NCBI GenBank assembly: GCA_023078685.1
Contig: JALGAS010000002.1
Coordinates: 1,054,001 to 1,118,000 of the forward strand
Direction of reading: 5' to 3'
DNA length: 64,000 bases
Origin: Neopestalotiopsis rosae
Taxonomy: Eukaryota; Ascomycota; Sordariomycetes; Amphisphaeriales; Sporocadaceae
Part shown: one piece after another, positions 35,256 to 46,093 of the stretch
How the letters are laid out: the number at the start of each line of letters is the position of its first letter
How positions within the stretch are numbered: the first letter of the stretch is position 1
Notes under the pieces: model-generated
Databases searched by the model: none
Told to the model about the DNA's origin: nothing
What the model saw: the letters and a program-made list of their open reading frames with translations, nothing else
Made by a program: the position numbers and the translations under genes

Positions 35256-37091
35256 TCAGTTTTCATACAGCTCAAACATGAGCATTCCACCTTTCCCAGT
35301 GAGCGGTCGCCTTGTCCACACAGCCTCTCCCATCGCCGTATCTGCAACGTCAGCGACCTCCTCAACTAACTTCCACTCGCCAGTCGGCGCATCGAGTTCG
35401 AGGTAGCGAAAGACGACGCGATCTCCGCCATCCTCGAAAAGGAGCTCTCGACGCAGCAGCCGCTGCCACTGCTCCACCTGTGTGCCTTGTACGACATTGA
35501 TCCGCTCCACATCGCGGTTTCGATGTGCCAAGGCAAAGAGACTGGCCACGTTCCAGAGTCCGTCCTGGCCAGGGTAGTCGCGCAACATCCACATGGCCTG
35601 GTCACGGGCCAAGGGGTCGCGGCAGAAATAGGAGACGATGAATAGGTTCCACGCCAGCATGCTCTGCAGAGAAATATGGTGGGCTGGATTGGTAATCTCC
35701 CGCTTGGCCACCTGTATGGCAGCGCTGGCTAAGAAGAGGAACTCATAGTACAGTGGCGTCTGCGATTGCACCGACTCGACGTTCATCATGCGCGGAGGGT
35801 CCTCAAAAATCTGGATACCCAATAGCTGCATACGAATATGGATTGCCTTGAGATACGCCGGTGATTTGGTGTCGCCCATGATAATTTTATTGAATAGGGG
35901 TGAGAATGCGGTGTACATGTCCTGGACCACCTGGATCGAATGATTACAGAATTCCCGAATCCGGGCGTCCTGACATAAATCGTTGAAGAATTCGTTGACC
36001 GATTGATGTTTGGATAGTCTAAACGCTTGCATGCTTTCAAGCATGATGACAGTCATGGTGGTCTGTCGGCGTCGGACCGACGTCCAGTGTTCCTCGACTT
36101 CCTCCAGTCTTTCGTAGACCGGCGGCACCTGATCAAGTGTCTCGTGGGAGCCATTTAGCTGACTCAAACGAGTCACAAAGGAGGAGACAGTCTCTTTCCT
36201 CGTCTTCAGTCCTTGTACGAAGCTGGGTAGAGAAGGGCCCTGCTCGAATCGGCCGCGAAGGATTGAGCGCGTGTTGGTCGTTAGGCTGATAAAAGTATCC
36301 GCGACAGCTCCGAGAATAGGCTTTGGATTTGGTGCGAAGTTGTCAATGAACAGTTGTGACTCCTCATCCGTGAGCACCGTCATTAATAGAGCCAAGCCAT
36401 GATTGACGTGATCCAAGGCAACCTTCTTATTGCCTTGGAGAAGCTCAAAGAGTAGAAACATTACCGACAATAGAATTGTCCCTTGCGACGACGCCTCCTC
36501 TTGATTGCGCTTGAGAGCCCGGCAGTAGAAGGCAATGGCCTGAAAGTAGTGCATGTCCTCTGCAGTGCTTGGACTGGTTGGTGCAGACACCTTCCCTGCA
36601 AACCTTTCTCTCGACTGCTGACGCCATATGCTCAGGGCGCCAATGGCTGTAGCAGCGGAGCGGAGCGCCTCATTATACGTCGCAATCTGTGGAATCATGG
36701 CCGTCCATAGCTTGTCATTAGATATAGGCTTGACCCAGGGACCTTGTGCTAGAGATACAAACTCCAGGAAATAGGGCAGACCTGTGTGGTCTTGCGAATT
36801 CAAAGCGTCTGGGTCAACCAGTAGCTGTATCGTGGGACGGTGTTGAGCAACATCGTCGGGAGTCTTGGTCTTCTTGGGATCCCAAGTCAGCAGCCCTGGG
36901 AGCTTCTTCTTTTGCTTCCCAGTCTGCGTTGCATAGCCTTCGCAGTATCCTTGTCTCTTGAGGCAGTTACCACAGGATGGTTTGGCCTCGTCGCATTTGA
37001 CATGGCGCTTTTTACAAGTGATGCAACCTGTCCTCGTCTTCTCCGTGCTGATTCTCGCGAACTTGACTGGTTTGTATTGAGTCAAGTCCAT
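35256..37091 (-). CDS. Zn2Cys6 transcription factor
   Basis: Single-exon fungal regulator of 611 residues. The binuclear zinc cluster is complete: Cys23, 26, 33, 40, 43 and 50 (spacing C-x2-C-x6-C-x6-C-x2-C-x6-C), followed by a basic stretch (GKQKKK). The remainder is the long helical region common to these proteins (fungal transcription factor 2-like), with no metabolic domain. It acts in the nucleus, usually as a dimer or monomer binding CGG half-sites. Being next to, and convergent with, the ABC exporter, it may regulate it, but the promoter is not shared. It could equally regulate the esterase that follows on the same strand. Confidence 0.93.
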   Translation of the reverse strand: MDLTQYKPVKFARISTEKTRTGCITCKKRHVKCDEAKPSCGNCLKRQGYCEGYATQTGKQKKKLPGLLTWDPKKTKTPDDVAQHRPTIQLLVDPDALNSQDHTGLPYFLEFVSLAQGPWVKPISNDKLWTAMIPQIATYNEALRSAATAIGALSIWRQQSRERFAGKVSAPTSPSTAEDMHYFQAIAFYCRALKRNQEEASSQGTILLSVMFLLFELLQGNKKVALDHVNHGLALLMTVLTDEESQLFIDNFAPNPKPILGAVADTFISLTTNTRSILRGRFEQGPSLPSFVQGLKTRKETVSSFVTRLSQLNGSHETLDQVPPVYERLEEVEEHWTSVRRRQTTMTVIMLESMQAFRLSKHQSVNEFFNDLCQDARIREFCNHSIQVVQDMYTAFSPLFNKIIMGDTKSPAYLKAIHIRMQLLGIQIFEDPPRMMNVESVQSQTPLYYEFLFLASAAIQVAKREITNPAHHISLQSMLAWNLFIVSYFCRDPLARDQAMWMLRDYPGQDGLWNVASLFALAHRNRDVERINVVQGTQVEQWQRLLRRELLFEDGGDRVVFRYLELDAPTGEWKLVEEVADVADTAMGEAVWTRRPLTGKGGMLMFELYEN

Positions 37092-37534
37092 TGGAAGGAC
37101 CGTGAATGAAATATGGTGCGCGCGAGCTTATCCTGTTGAGAACCTGCGATTACGCAATCGTGTTCTGTATCGCTCATCAGGGAGCAGTGTTGCATTGATT
37201 ATGATGACAAGCACCAGGCACAGGCACGAGCCATCACTAGGTCCCCTACTCCAGTTGTTTACGTTGAGGTTGTAAGAACTAAGAAGTGCGACTTTTAGGC
37301 TTCAATGTTGTCAACAGCGCTAACCTCTAGTGCTAGTGTAGGTGCTAGCGCTTGCTGTGCGCCCCATAATACCAATCACTCCAGGTACAACACTAAGGTT
37401 GTGTGGTATACCTGATAAAAGCTACAGCTTCGATGTCCTATGGAACTCAACAGCTTTAGAAGACTTATCATCGAGACATGGGGCGTTGAAGATATACATT
37501 GAGGAGCTGGAAGAAATTTCATGATTCGGTTGCC
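37092..37534. other. Intergenic
   Basis: About 440 bases holding the Zn2Cys6 gene promoter and the esterase 3' end. The hexanucleotide GTGCTAG occurs three times within 37,318-37,350 in slightly varied form. No gene. Confidence 0.5.
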
Positions 37535-39396
37535 TCAATTCAAGAGGCTCAAACGTCCGGCTGCGAGTGCTTTGGTGACTGCATCGAGCTCTGCCGATCC
37601 GCAACGCTTCAGTGCATCCAAGTGACGCTTCCTTCTCCTAGACCCAAATCCCAGGTCATCAATGCTTCGACTTTCTCCATGGGGCCCAAATGTCCAGTAA
37701 ACATCAGACTGCCACGGGTCTTGTCCATTGAAGAACTCTATCCATTTCTGCTGCATCTCCATGGTGACCTGCTGTGCCGCGGGGTTAAAGGATAAATCGA
37801 ACGCACCAAACACATAAAGGAGGTCAACGGCGTGATGAGCTCGGCTCGAAGATTGCCAAGGATTTGGCTGGTCCACAAGGAAGCGGAATACGGGGCGTTG
37901 TGCATGTCGCCATGCTTCCGTCATCGTCTCGACTGGAAGCACGAATTTTGCATCATTGAGCAGGTCCAATGAACCAAATCTGCATGCTGCGGGCCGGTCC
38001 TTTACGATTCCATACAACATGGACAGCTCCGCGCTGGCGTTCCCAGCAAGTCGAAATGCCTTGCAAATCTGATGAGCAGGCATCTCTTGCATCCCGTTGT
38101 GCCATAAAACTGACTGATGACTTATTCAGCTCGGGACTCTCCTGGACATGTTCATAATTGACTCGACTTACCTCATATTCGACGTCGCCAATGAGAAGCC
38201 TCTCTACCGATCCATGTTTTGTCTCCCATCCCTCAAGCTGCTCCTCGGCTTGAAGGTAGAACGACACAAGTCCGAGTTCTGCTTGCGCATCTAGTAGTTT
38301 CTGGACCGGAGCGTTGCGCATTGTCCAATTTCCAAGTTTGGACACGGCTGCTTCCAGCCTGTCCACAAGTAGTTTCGCATTGACTTGAGGTTGTGGAGGC
38401 GAGAGATACAGAGACCCAGACTGAAGAACGCATTGCCGTATCGGGGAGCCCATTGCCATGTGTGCATGACAATAGACAGCACCAGCGCTCTCACCTGCCA
38501 AAGTAATATTGCTCTACACGGCATGGATCAGATTCAATATCGGGTAACAAGATTTCTATGTGTTGAATGATTAGAAGGAATTTGGGATTTGGGTCAACTC
38601 ACAGGGTCACCACCAAAACCAGCAATATGCGAAGAGACAAAGTCAATGGCCATCCGCTGATCCTTCAGGGCTAGATTGATTTCACCTCTACAATCACCAA
38701 ATGCGAAAGCATTCAATCGATAATTCATCGTGACCACGATCATGGGTTTTGACATCTGGATTGACCTAGCAATTAGATTCGTCGGATCTGAGCCGGCCAA
38801 GATATTCATTAGGTCCAGATAATGATATGAGTAAGTGAAGTTTAGGACTATACTAACCACAAATTCTAGCTGAACTTGTGCCAAACGACACAGTTTGCGA
38901 ACCCCCTGTAATCGATATTTATTAGTCGAGAATATCCACTCGAGATTCAGGATCATGCCAAGCTTACCATGTATCCAAATGAGAACTGGTAAAGAGGGTT
39001 TCGAAGTCTCAGGACCGTAAAATGCTGGCATAGTAACATCGAGATTGAGGCATTGAAATTCATCTTCAACTTGTTCCGGTATGTCTTCTTCCGGCGGAAT
39101 GCGAAGCAAGTGACGGAAGTCTATGTGATTTTGGGGACATCGTGGGCTATAGTACAAGTCTTAGTGTTCACAGCTTTGGGCAAATTGGAGATTGTGATGA
39201 GAAAGATGTCAAAATCTTGCGCAACATACCCATAGGGCGTGCAGTCGACGCTACCAGACAAGGCGGTTGGGGGTCCCGGCGCCGCAAATCTTTCCGAGAT
39301 AGTTGCATATTGCAGGCCTCGAAATTGCCAGACTTCACCGAATTGCAAGCCACGCAACGTAGCGCCCAGTGTAATGTGCTCCAAAGAAGCAAACAT
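37535..39396 (-). CDS. Type-B carboxylesterase / lipase
   Basis: Alpha/beta-hydrolase of the carboxylesterase type B family, 499 residues, rebuilt from six exons: 39396-39230, 39146-38968, 38905-38858, 38787-38603, 38513-38172 and 38113-37535. The 48-nt third exon is short, but its removal or inclusion is fixed by frame. Conserved segments: FRGLQYATISERF at the N-terminus, PVLIWIHGG (oxyanion hole), MNYRLNAFAF, LKDQRMAIDFV and the nucleophile elbow GESAG with Ser202. The acid is probably the Glu in VEYESVLWHNG and the base His400 or His401 (RAHHAVDL). No signal peptide, so it is likely intracellular; the protein is shorter than the usual 540-560 residues. It hydrolyses unknown esters. It is divergent from the C2H2 regulator. 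Confidence 0.88.
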
Positions 39397-40370
39397 ATTG
39401 CTCGAAATCTAGACCGGCTGGTTTGTGTATCGAGTGCGGGACACCAGCTTGTTGAGGGTGTTGTTCCAGTAACCGCGAAGAAAGAAATACCGCCAGCTGA
39501 TGCAACTCTGTGGAAACTGAAACTCGCATTTCTAGTGTCTGGTCCAACCTCTTATCCTTGCTATACACAAAGTCTCCATTCTCTCCCTCTTGAAGATCTA
39601 TTTTCCACCACCGACATATCTCCCGACTGCCATGGTGACGACCTCGGGAGCCGCTTGCCCCGGTCCCACCTGTCCCACCTTATCCCACCCATCTGCCATC
39701 CGATCTGTCCCACCGGCTCTCCGGAGATTTTTGGAATCCCACATGGGGCTTCCAGGTGATGCAACAGTGCTGTGGGCAAATCCCGAAATAGCAGTACATA
39801 CTGTATCCCCGTCTTAGACAATGGCCAATGAGATACTGCCTATTGAACAGCATAGTATGGTACGTATACGCTTCGATCATGGATTCCTGCGTGTTTTGTT
39901 GGCCGAACTCCCCGCGAGCAAGAAGATGCATAGGAAGTCCTGCCTAGTACTTAGTCTAGTGCAAGGTTCATCTTTGTGTCGTACCTTCCTTGAGACTATC
40001 GTGGAGTGTATGAGTACATGAAAACCTCAAAACAGGAACCTTGCAACCTTGTAGAATTTGGGGCTCTCTTTTTCAGCAATTGACATCACCAACTGCTTGA
40101 CTTCCATGGGCCATCAATGCATGAAATTCTCTTGCTCCATTCGCGGTCCATTCCGCGGCTGGTCGGCACTGGCATCCTTCCCCAGTAAGCGGGGGCCCCA
40201 GGTGACTGACCCCAGGTCTAGGCGCTCCGCTCACCTGGCCACGAATTCATCATCCATTGCAGACTTTCGCTGCCGCCGGTCTCAACGGCCCGGGTTTTGT
40301 CACGTACGTCAGATGTCGCAAAGTGCACGCCCGAAGTACTGACTGCCTACCGCTCGTCACTCCCCGAAAT
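39397..40370. promoter_or_regulatory. Bidirectional promoter between esterase and C2H2 regulator
   Basis: About 970 bases separating two divergent starts. Between 39,663 and 39,713 there are three GTCCCAC words and one ATCCCAC, and TCCCACATGG follows at about 39,737. The same ten-base word occurs in the homogentisate dioxygenase/deacetylase promoter. Short frames here have no domain. Role as binding sites is inference only. Confidence 0.45.
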
Positions 40371-43300
40371 ATGCAAACCTGCACATTTTGCCGTCGGACG
40401 TTCCAAAAGACAGAACACCTTGTCCGCCACCAGCGCTCCCGTAAGTATGTGGGGCTAGTGAGACTCAATGCGTGCCCATTCGCTAATCGGACTTCTACCA
40501 GATACGGGTGAAAGGCCGTTTACCTGTTCCAAATGTGGTCGACAATATTCGCGAAAGTGAGCACTGAGTATCCACTTTCCATACAGTCGGGTCCAAATTG
40601 GCTGATATTTCTGGTTCAGAGATGTGCTGTTGCGCCATCTCCGGCTTCACCGCAGGCAAGAGACAGATTCTGTCTCTGAGCAGCAGAGGGGCCAAGGCAG
40701 CTTGAGCGTGGACGGCGGGGAATCACTCCTCGAACAGCGGCCTCATTCCGAGACTCGGCTCTCGGGGGCAACCTTTGTGTCTGGAGACCCTCAGATTGTA
40801 TGCCCTGCATTGTTGAGCGGATCAAATGGCTCGCAGATGGAGATGTCGGCAACTACTGCGCAACCTAATGATGTTGCACAGTGGTCAAGAGGACTTCACG
40901 GTAGTGAGAGCAGCTCACAAACAGCGCCCTCGTTTTCGGGGCTCAGTCGTGAAGTAGAGAAGCGGCAGCAAAGACAGAGAGAGAAACCTATACTAGCCTC
41001 AACCGTGCCGGACGAAGCGCTTGCTGGTGTGACCAGGACAGAGCCGCCTGGGGGCGTATCATACACTGAATATGGTAGCAACATGATGCAGCCCCAGATC
41101 GACATGACAGGTAGGTACTCGACTACAGCTCTTGTAAGTATAGAATGTAAAATTATGCTAATGGGCCAACAGACAGTCCTCACACAGCAGATGAGCATAT
41201 TTCCACTGACTTCCTTGATTTCCTCTCGCCTGACGCGCTGTTATTCAATTTCGAGTATCCCTCTGGTCGTAACAGCCCAAAGAATCATTTGAACCTTCAG
41301 CCATCCGATCGTGCCAGCACCATTCCAGCTGAGCGTTTCAGTCAGGTGGCCCGGCTGTGGCCGATTAGGACAGCCGAGAGCTCTGCATGCACCGTACAAT
41401 CCAGTCTGTGGTCTGAGGTGATCGACTTCCCCGGGGATAATATATGTACGGATCCATCAAGCTCCAAATCATCCCCGTCACTTTCGGTCGGCGATCAAGA
41501 TGAATCGAAATGGGGGCTGGATGAAGACAAACGCCTGCATCTGATGCAAGAGTGTATGACAAGCGATTTTGACGGAACCATTGGTGATAGACCTGCGGAA
41601 TCAAGCTTCCCGACTACACGACTACTAAATATCGGGCTGGATTCAGCATTCCGGCAACCGCATTCCGTATTAGTATTTATACATCGTACTACATTCTCTG
41701 CCCGTTCTACGTCAAACTCAATACTTTTCCCTCTATGCTTGCTGGGGCTTGCAACGCTTGAGTCACGGGAAGCTAAGGAATATACACTTGCCTATTTACC
41801 GGTACTACAACCCTAATTTGAGTTTACAACGACGTTGCTAGTCAAGAGCTAACACGATGTATAGACAGCAACAGAGAAATGTGCCACTCAACTAGCACAA
41901 TGCAGCTCTCAGCCAGGAAATTATCTAGAGCTTATTCATAAGCTTATATCTGCCACGCTCCTCCTGGCCACTTGGTCGATGATCCCGATAAATGTATGGC
42001 CTGACAATGCTTACTCTTATCATGGTTTTCCCTTCTCTTCTTCATTTCTTCAGATGGATTTAGATATCACATTGGCAGACTTGGTCGCTAATAAAGTCTC
42101 ATATGCAGTCATTACGGGAAGAAACACTGGTTCAGATGTTACACAGACAAGCAATGTTGGTATGAAAGCAGACAATACTTACCTTTCTTTTTCTCCTTTC
42201 TCCCATATTCACCGGTGACTGGGCTTGAGGCTGACACGGAATTCTGGAACAGCGCGTCCAAAGTATTGGTCTATTGTTATCACGCCAGCCGAGATGCTCG
42301 TTGATATTCGAGGAGCTTCTTAAAAGAATCCAGGCCAACAATCTATCACAAACCAATGATATTTCACTCGACGACAGCCTATGGAAATCATGGGCCCGTG
42401 TGGAAAGCGTAAAGCGGTAAGTTCACCCGGGTTTACACGATCGGTCCTCTTGTTCTCCAGTCGCTGATGATATTCGTGCCGGACAGGCTAGTTTCTGTGT
42501 TGGCCGTGTTGGATGCATGGTGGTCGCACAGTATCAGTACAAAACCGCAACTCTCATCCAACTGTATGGGACTCGAAATGCCGTGCTCATCCAATCTCTT
42601 CCGTTGTAAATCAGCGAGCACATGGAGGCGACTCATTCATGAAGATAGTCGCATCTTCAACAACCCTGCACTTGTTCAGAATGACCCTCTTTTAGTACAG
42701 CTACCAAAACTCAGTGATCCATCCCCAATTAGTGTTGTGGGTATCCTTTCTACGGTTTGGATCCGTATCAACGAGATTTGCTTCCGGATGCCAGTATATG
42801 CAAGCCCCCAAAATCGCTCGTCAGTCATTGATCAGAAGATTCTGGCATTCGAAGAACAAGGCAAACAGCTCGGGTACATGCTTTACGAGATTCACGCAAA
42901 GTACATTGCAGCTTCGCAGCTCAAAAATCCTAATTGCCTCGTCTTGTGGCATTTCCTCAATCTACACTTACACTGCCAAGTCTCTATTTTCGAGCTTGCG
43001 GCAGGACGTAGTGGTGCCGACAGTGCTCGTGCCGCCTTACAATCAATCGCAACGTGGTGTCAGACACCACAAGCCCGGCGAGCGTGTCTCCACGCAGCTG
43101 GTGTCTATACTGCCATGAGCCGTCTGCGCATCAAGGACGGGACCATGCTTCATTCTGAGACGTCGCTGTTCACGGCCGCTCTGGTTCTCGGCCTTTACGT
43201 GTTCATGATGCAGCCAGCAACAGATTCTCAGAGTAGCGACTTTGGCGCTGGGAGCAATGGTAATCAGTTGATCGAGCCCTACGAATTTCTCCACAATGTC

Positions 43301-43597
43301 GACTGGTCACTCCTGCGTGGTAACGAGTTTGGATTGGATGCGCCATCATTTCTACAATCCTCAACACCAGCGAGAGCTAATATTGATAAACCATCAAGAG
43401 CTGTGCGACAATTCATTACAAATGGTGGCCCAGTCAGCTTCTCCGGATTCATCTGTACGGGCGGATATCATTCTGCCAAAATGGTACTTCACGAGTTTGC
43501 GAGTCTACTAGAGGATATTGGCAAGTGGAAGGCAAAGCGTTATTGTTACATTTTGAGGATTATGAGCGACACTTTACTTGATATTGATGAGCGATAG
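40371..43597 (+). CDS. C2H2 zinc-finger / fungal_trans transcription factor
   Basis: Predicted 899 residues from eight exons: 40371-40440, 40502-40556, 40620-41110, 41173-41801, 41865-41993, 42109-42159, 42253-42416 and 42487-43597. The sixth exon (51 nt) and its flanking introns are the least certain; they were chosen because they keep frame and give a helical sequence fitting the family. Two classic fingers are rebuilt across the first two introns: Cys4, Cys7, His20, His24, then the TGERPF linker and Cys32, Cys35, His48, His52. A low-complexity region follows, then the fungal-specific transcription factor domain from about residue 330, including SLWKSWARVESVKR before the last intron. Acts in the nucleus. 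Its gene lies between the esterase and homogentisate dioxygenase genes, which are candidate targets. Confidence 0.82.
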
Positions 43598-43673
43598 CTG
43601 TCCACCACCTCTAATTTCGACGCTATTGCGAGGCCCGGGTCACATGAAATACCGTCAAGGGCTCTACCTATTC

Positions 43674-45540
43674 TTATTTGGCGGAGTGGGCACCAAGATC
43701 GAGAGAATGGTAATAATCTGCGGCGGCTCTGCTTTTGGCCTTGTCTTCAGCTACCCGAGCGAGGAGCTTCTTCGCAAGTGGATGTGCCGAGAACCGATCC
43801 TTGAGAAACAGCGATCATGTCAGCAACTAGCTAGCAACAAGGCAGAGAAGGGTTCGAGTTTAATGAGGCAGAGAAAACTCACCGGAAGCTTGTCCCAAGC
43901 CTTCGGATCTGTTCCTTGTGCTTGCATGACGCCGCAAATTTTGCGTGCGTACTCTGTAAAGAGGAATGTTCGAGAAGACTCGACCATTATCGTCATTTGA
44001 TCTATTGTCATGGTCAGTAAAGGCAATAAGGTCATGAGAAAGTAGCAAGGGGAAGGTGTGTCGAAACCCCATACAAAGGTCACGATTTGGCTAAACTTAC
44101 GTTCCAGGATCCGGCGAGGCTCATTCTCTTGGAGCTTGACCTCGGTCACGTACTCATCACTGAAACCTCCGTGTGGGGTGTGGCCACCTTCGTAGCTACA
44201 GCCACCTGGCAGGAAATCGTCGGAGCGTCCCAAGCCCGCACCATAGATGCACGCCAACAGCTCAGATGCGCTGTTTCGATGGAAATACGGGAGACGGAAC
44301 GAGTTACTGGCGACGTCCCATCGCGGACCAAACCATAAATAGTCAGCCAGGGGCAGATGTGGATCGACAGACTTGGCCGTCAGCACAGTGTTGACGCTTG
44401 GGTCTGTATGGTCGACTGTGGCAGAGTTTTGTGCTACAAACTTGGTCAAGTCATACTGTTGGGATGAGGTTCTGGTTAGTATATTGGCAACATTGGAAGT
44501 CAATACTGTGACTGAACATACCTTGTAGGGAACGCAATTTCCATGCCAAGCCACGACATCGAAGGGACTATGATCCTGCTGAATCGCATAGTGCTTGCCA
44601 CTATTCTTGACCACAATAGTGAAAGGCCGGTGGAGTTCCTCATCAATGTGCGCAGTCGGATACAAAAAGTCGCGCGGGTTGGCCAGGCCATAGCCGCCCA
44701 GGGGCCCGAGGTCAGGCAGCTCCCACACGGAACCCCAGACCTCGGCGATGTGACCGCGCGCCTCTGTGACTCCCGGTCCCAAGGCTACTCTGAATCGCAC
44801 GCCGCGTTGAATGACGCAGATCTCACCAGGCTGCAAGAAGAGGTTTCCCATTTCCGTCTGTATGTCGATGATGCCAAGCTGGGGCGTCACAAGGAAGTCG
44901 CCGTCGGTATTGCAGTACGCCTTGCCGTCCATAGACGCGTTGATCATGTACACGTACAGGGCGATGCCCTGTCGTAGGTTGGGATCGCCGCTGCCGCATA
45001 GTGTGTGCAGCCCGTTGGTGAAGTCGATGCTTTCGTTGTCTGGAGGGAGCGGAAAGGGGGACCATTCTGTTTGTTGCGGTAATGGTTCCACGGCTGGGTT
45101 GAGAGAAAGGAAACAGTTTTCGATGTGGGACTTGGTGTCTATATTCTGGTAACCGTCTTTGCAAAAACATTAGATATCTGAAGGAGAAAGAGGAGTTCAA
45201 ATTGGTGCATCCGCTTCGAGGGTATCTTACTATGGGCGGCTGATGGCCGAGCTCTGTACATGTATGTACTGGAGTTGATGGAACGTGGCGCCGCAAAACT
45301 GGACGATGTGATGCCTTCAGTGTAGAGACCAAAGCCACGATCCTGAGGATTGTTCTGTGCAATGGGCAACGTGCCAGGGATCACCTCGGACTGGTGTCTG
45401 TTGCCCCAGCCGGGCTGATAGTCATACGGATCATTCTCCCTCGTCGGCTTTGACCTTTGAAGATCCGTGTAGTGGAATACCTTCTGAGGATCTGTCTCTG
45501 GAATACGGGGCTTCAATGCAGGTACAGTAGGAGGAGACAT
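43674..45540 (-). CDS. hmgA: Homogentisate 1,2-dioxygenase
   Basis: Fe(II) extradiol-type enzyme opening the homogentisate ring to maleylacetoacetate in tyrosine/phenylalanine and phenylacetate catabolism. Predicted 514 residues from exons 45540-45231, 45156-44522, 44455-44101, 44001-43883 and 43799-43674. Introns have good branch sites (ACTAAC, TCTAAT). Motifs: GWGNRHQSEVIPGTLP near residue 45, DFTNGLHTLCGSGD, and the metal-site region FGPRW...FHRNSASE...TPHGGF. His374, Glu380 and His410 have exactly the spacing of the known ligands (human His335, Glu341, His371). It is longer than typical fungal HmgA (about 445-460) and somewhat divergent, so it may be a paralogue acting on a related substrate. 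It ends 76 bases from the convergent regulator gene. Fumarylacetoacetase and maleylacetoacetate isomerase genes, often adjacent, are absent. Confidence 0.93.
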
Positions 45541-46093
45541 ATTGGATTTGGCAACTTTAAGTGTAAAGCAACGTTATGGAAGAAGTATATGATTGATGAA
45601 TTATTGGCTTTTGCTCCTTTATATTGAACGATTAGGGGATATATATGGAGAAATACTATTCGATGCTTCAGGTCATTTGCAAGTGGAATCAGCGGTGAAT
45701 AAATAAAACTGGAACTCTCGTCCAAAGTACGAACCGTGATGGAACTTATTTATATACAATCGTTCCTATTTGCATACAGCATAATGGTCGATGGCATAGG
45801 CTAGAATGTGGTTAGATCCAATGACAGCCAGTCCCACATGGTGTTGTAGTGGGACGCTACAGCACGTTTCGGGAGACGTAACGAGGGGGAGGAGGGACAC
45901 CTTACACAGGCTTTAGCTTCCCACCTTCCCCACCTCTATAGGGTGTTAGTGGCTTGCTCGTCACTGAGGCTGCCTCAACCATTATCTTACGTGCAGTCAT
46001 TGTCACATTTCAGGACAGGCAGCTTTCGTAGATCTTGTTCCTTCCATGACCGTCATCGTGTGTCGAGCAGAAGCTTCTTCACATCAAATCAAA
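45541..46093. promoter_or_regulatory. Bidirectional promoter between dioxygenase and deacetylase
   Basis: About 550 bases between two divergent starts. At 45,831-45,855 a perfect 7-base inverted repeat, GTCCCAC then GTGGGAC with an 11-base spacer, overlaps the word TCCCACATGG shared with the esterase/regulator promoter. The region from 45,560 to 45,720 is AT-rich. Binding is not shown. Confidence 0.45.
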
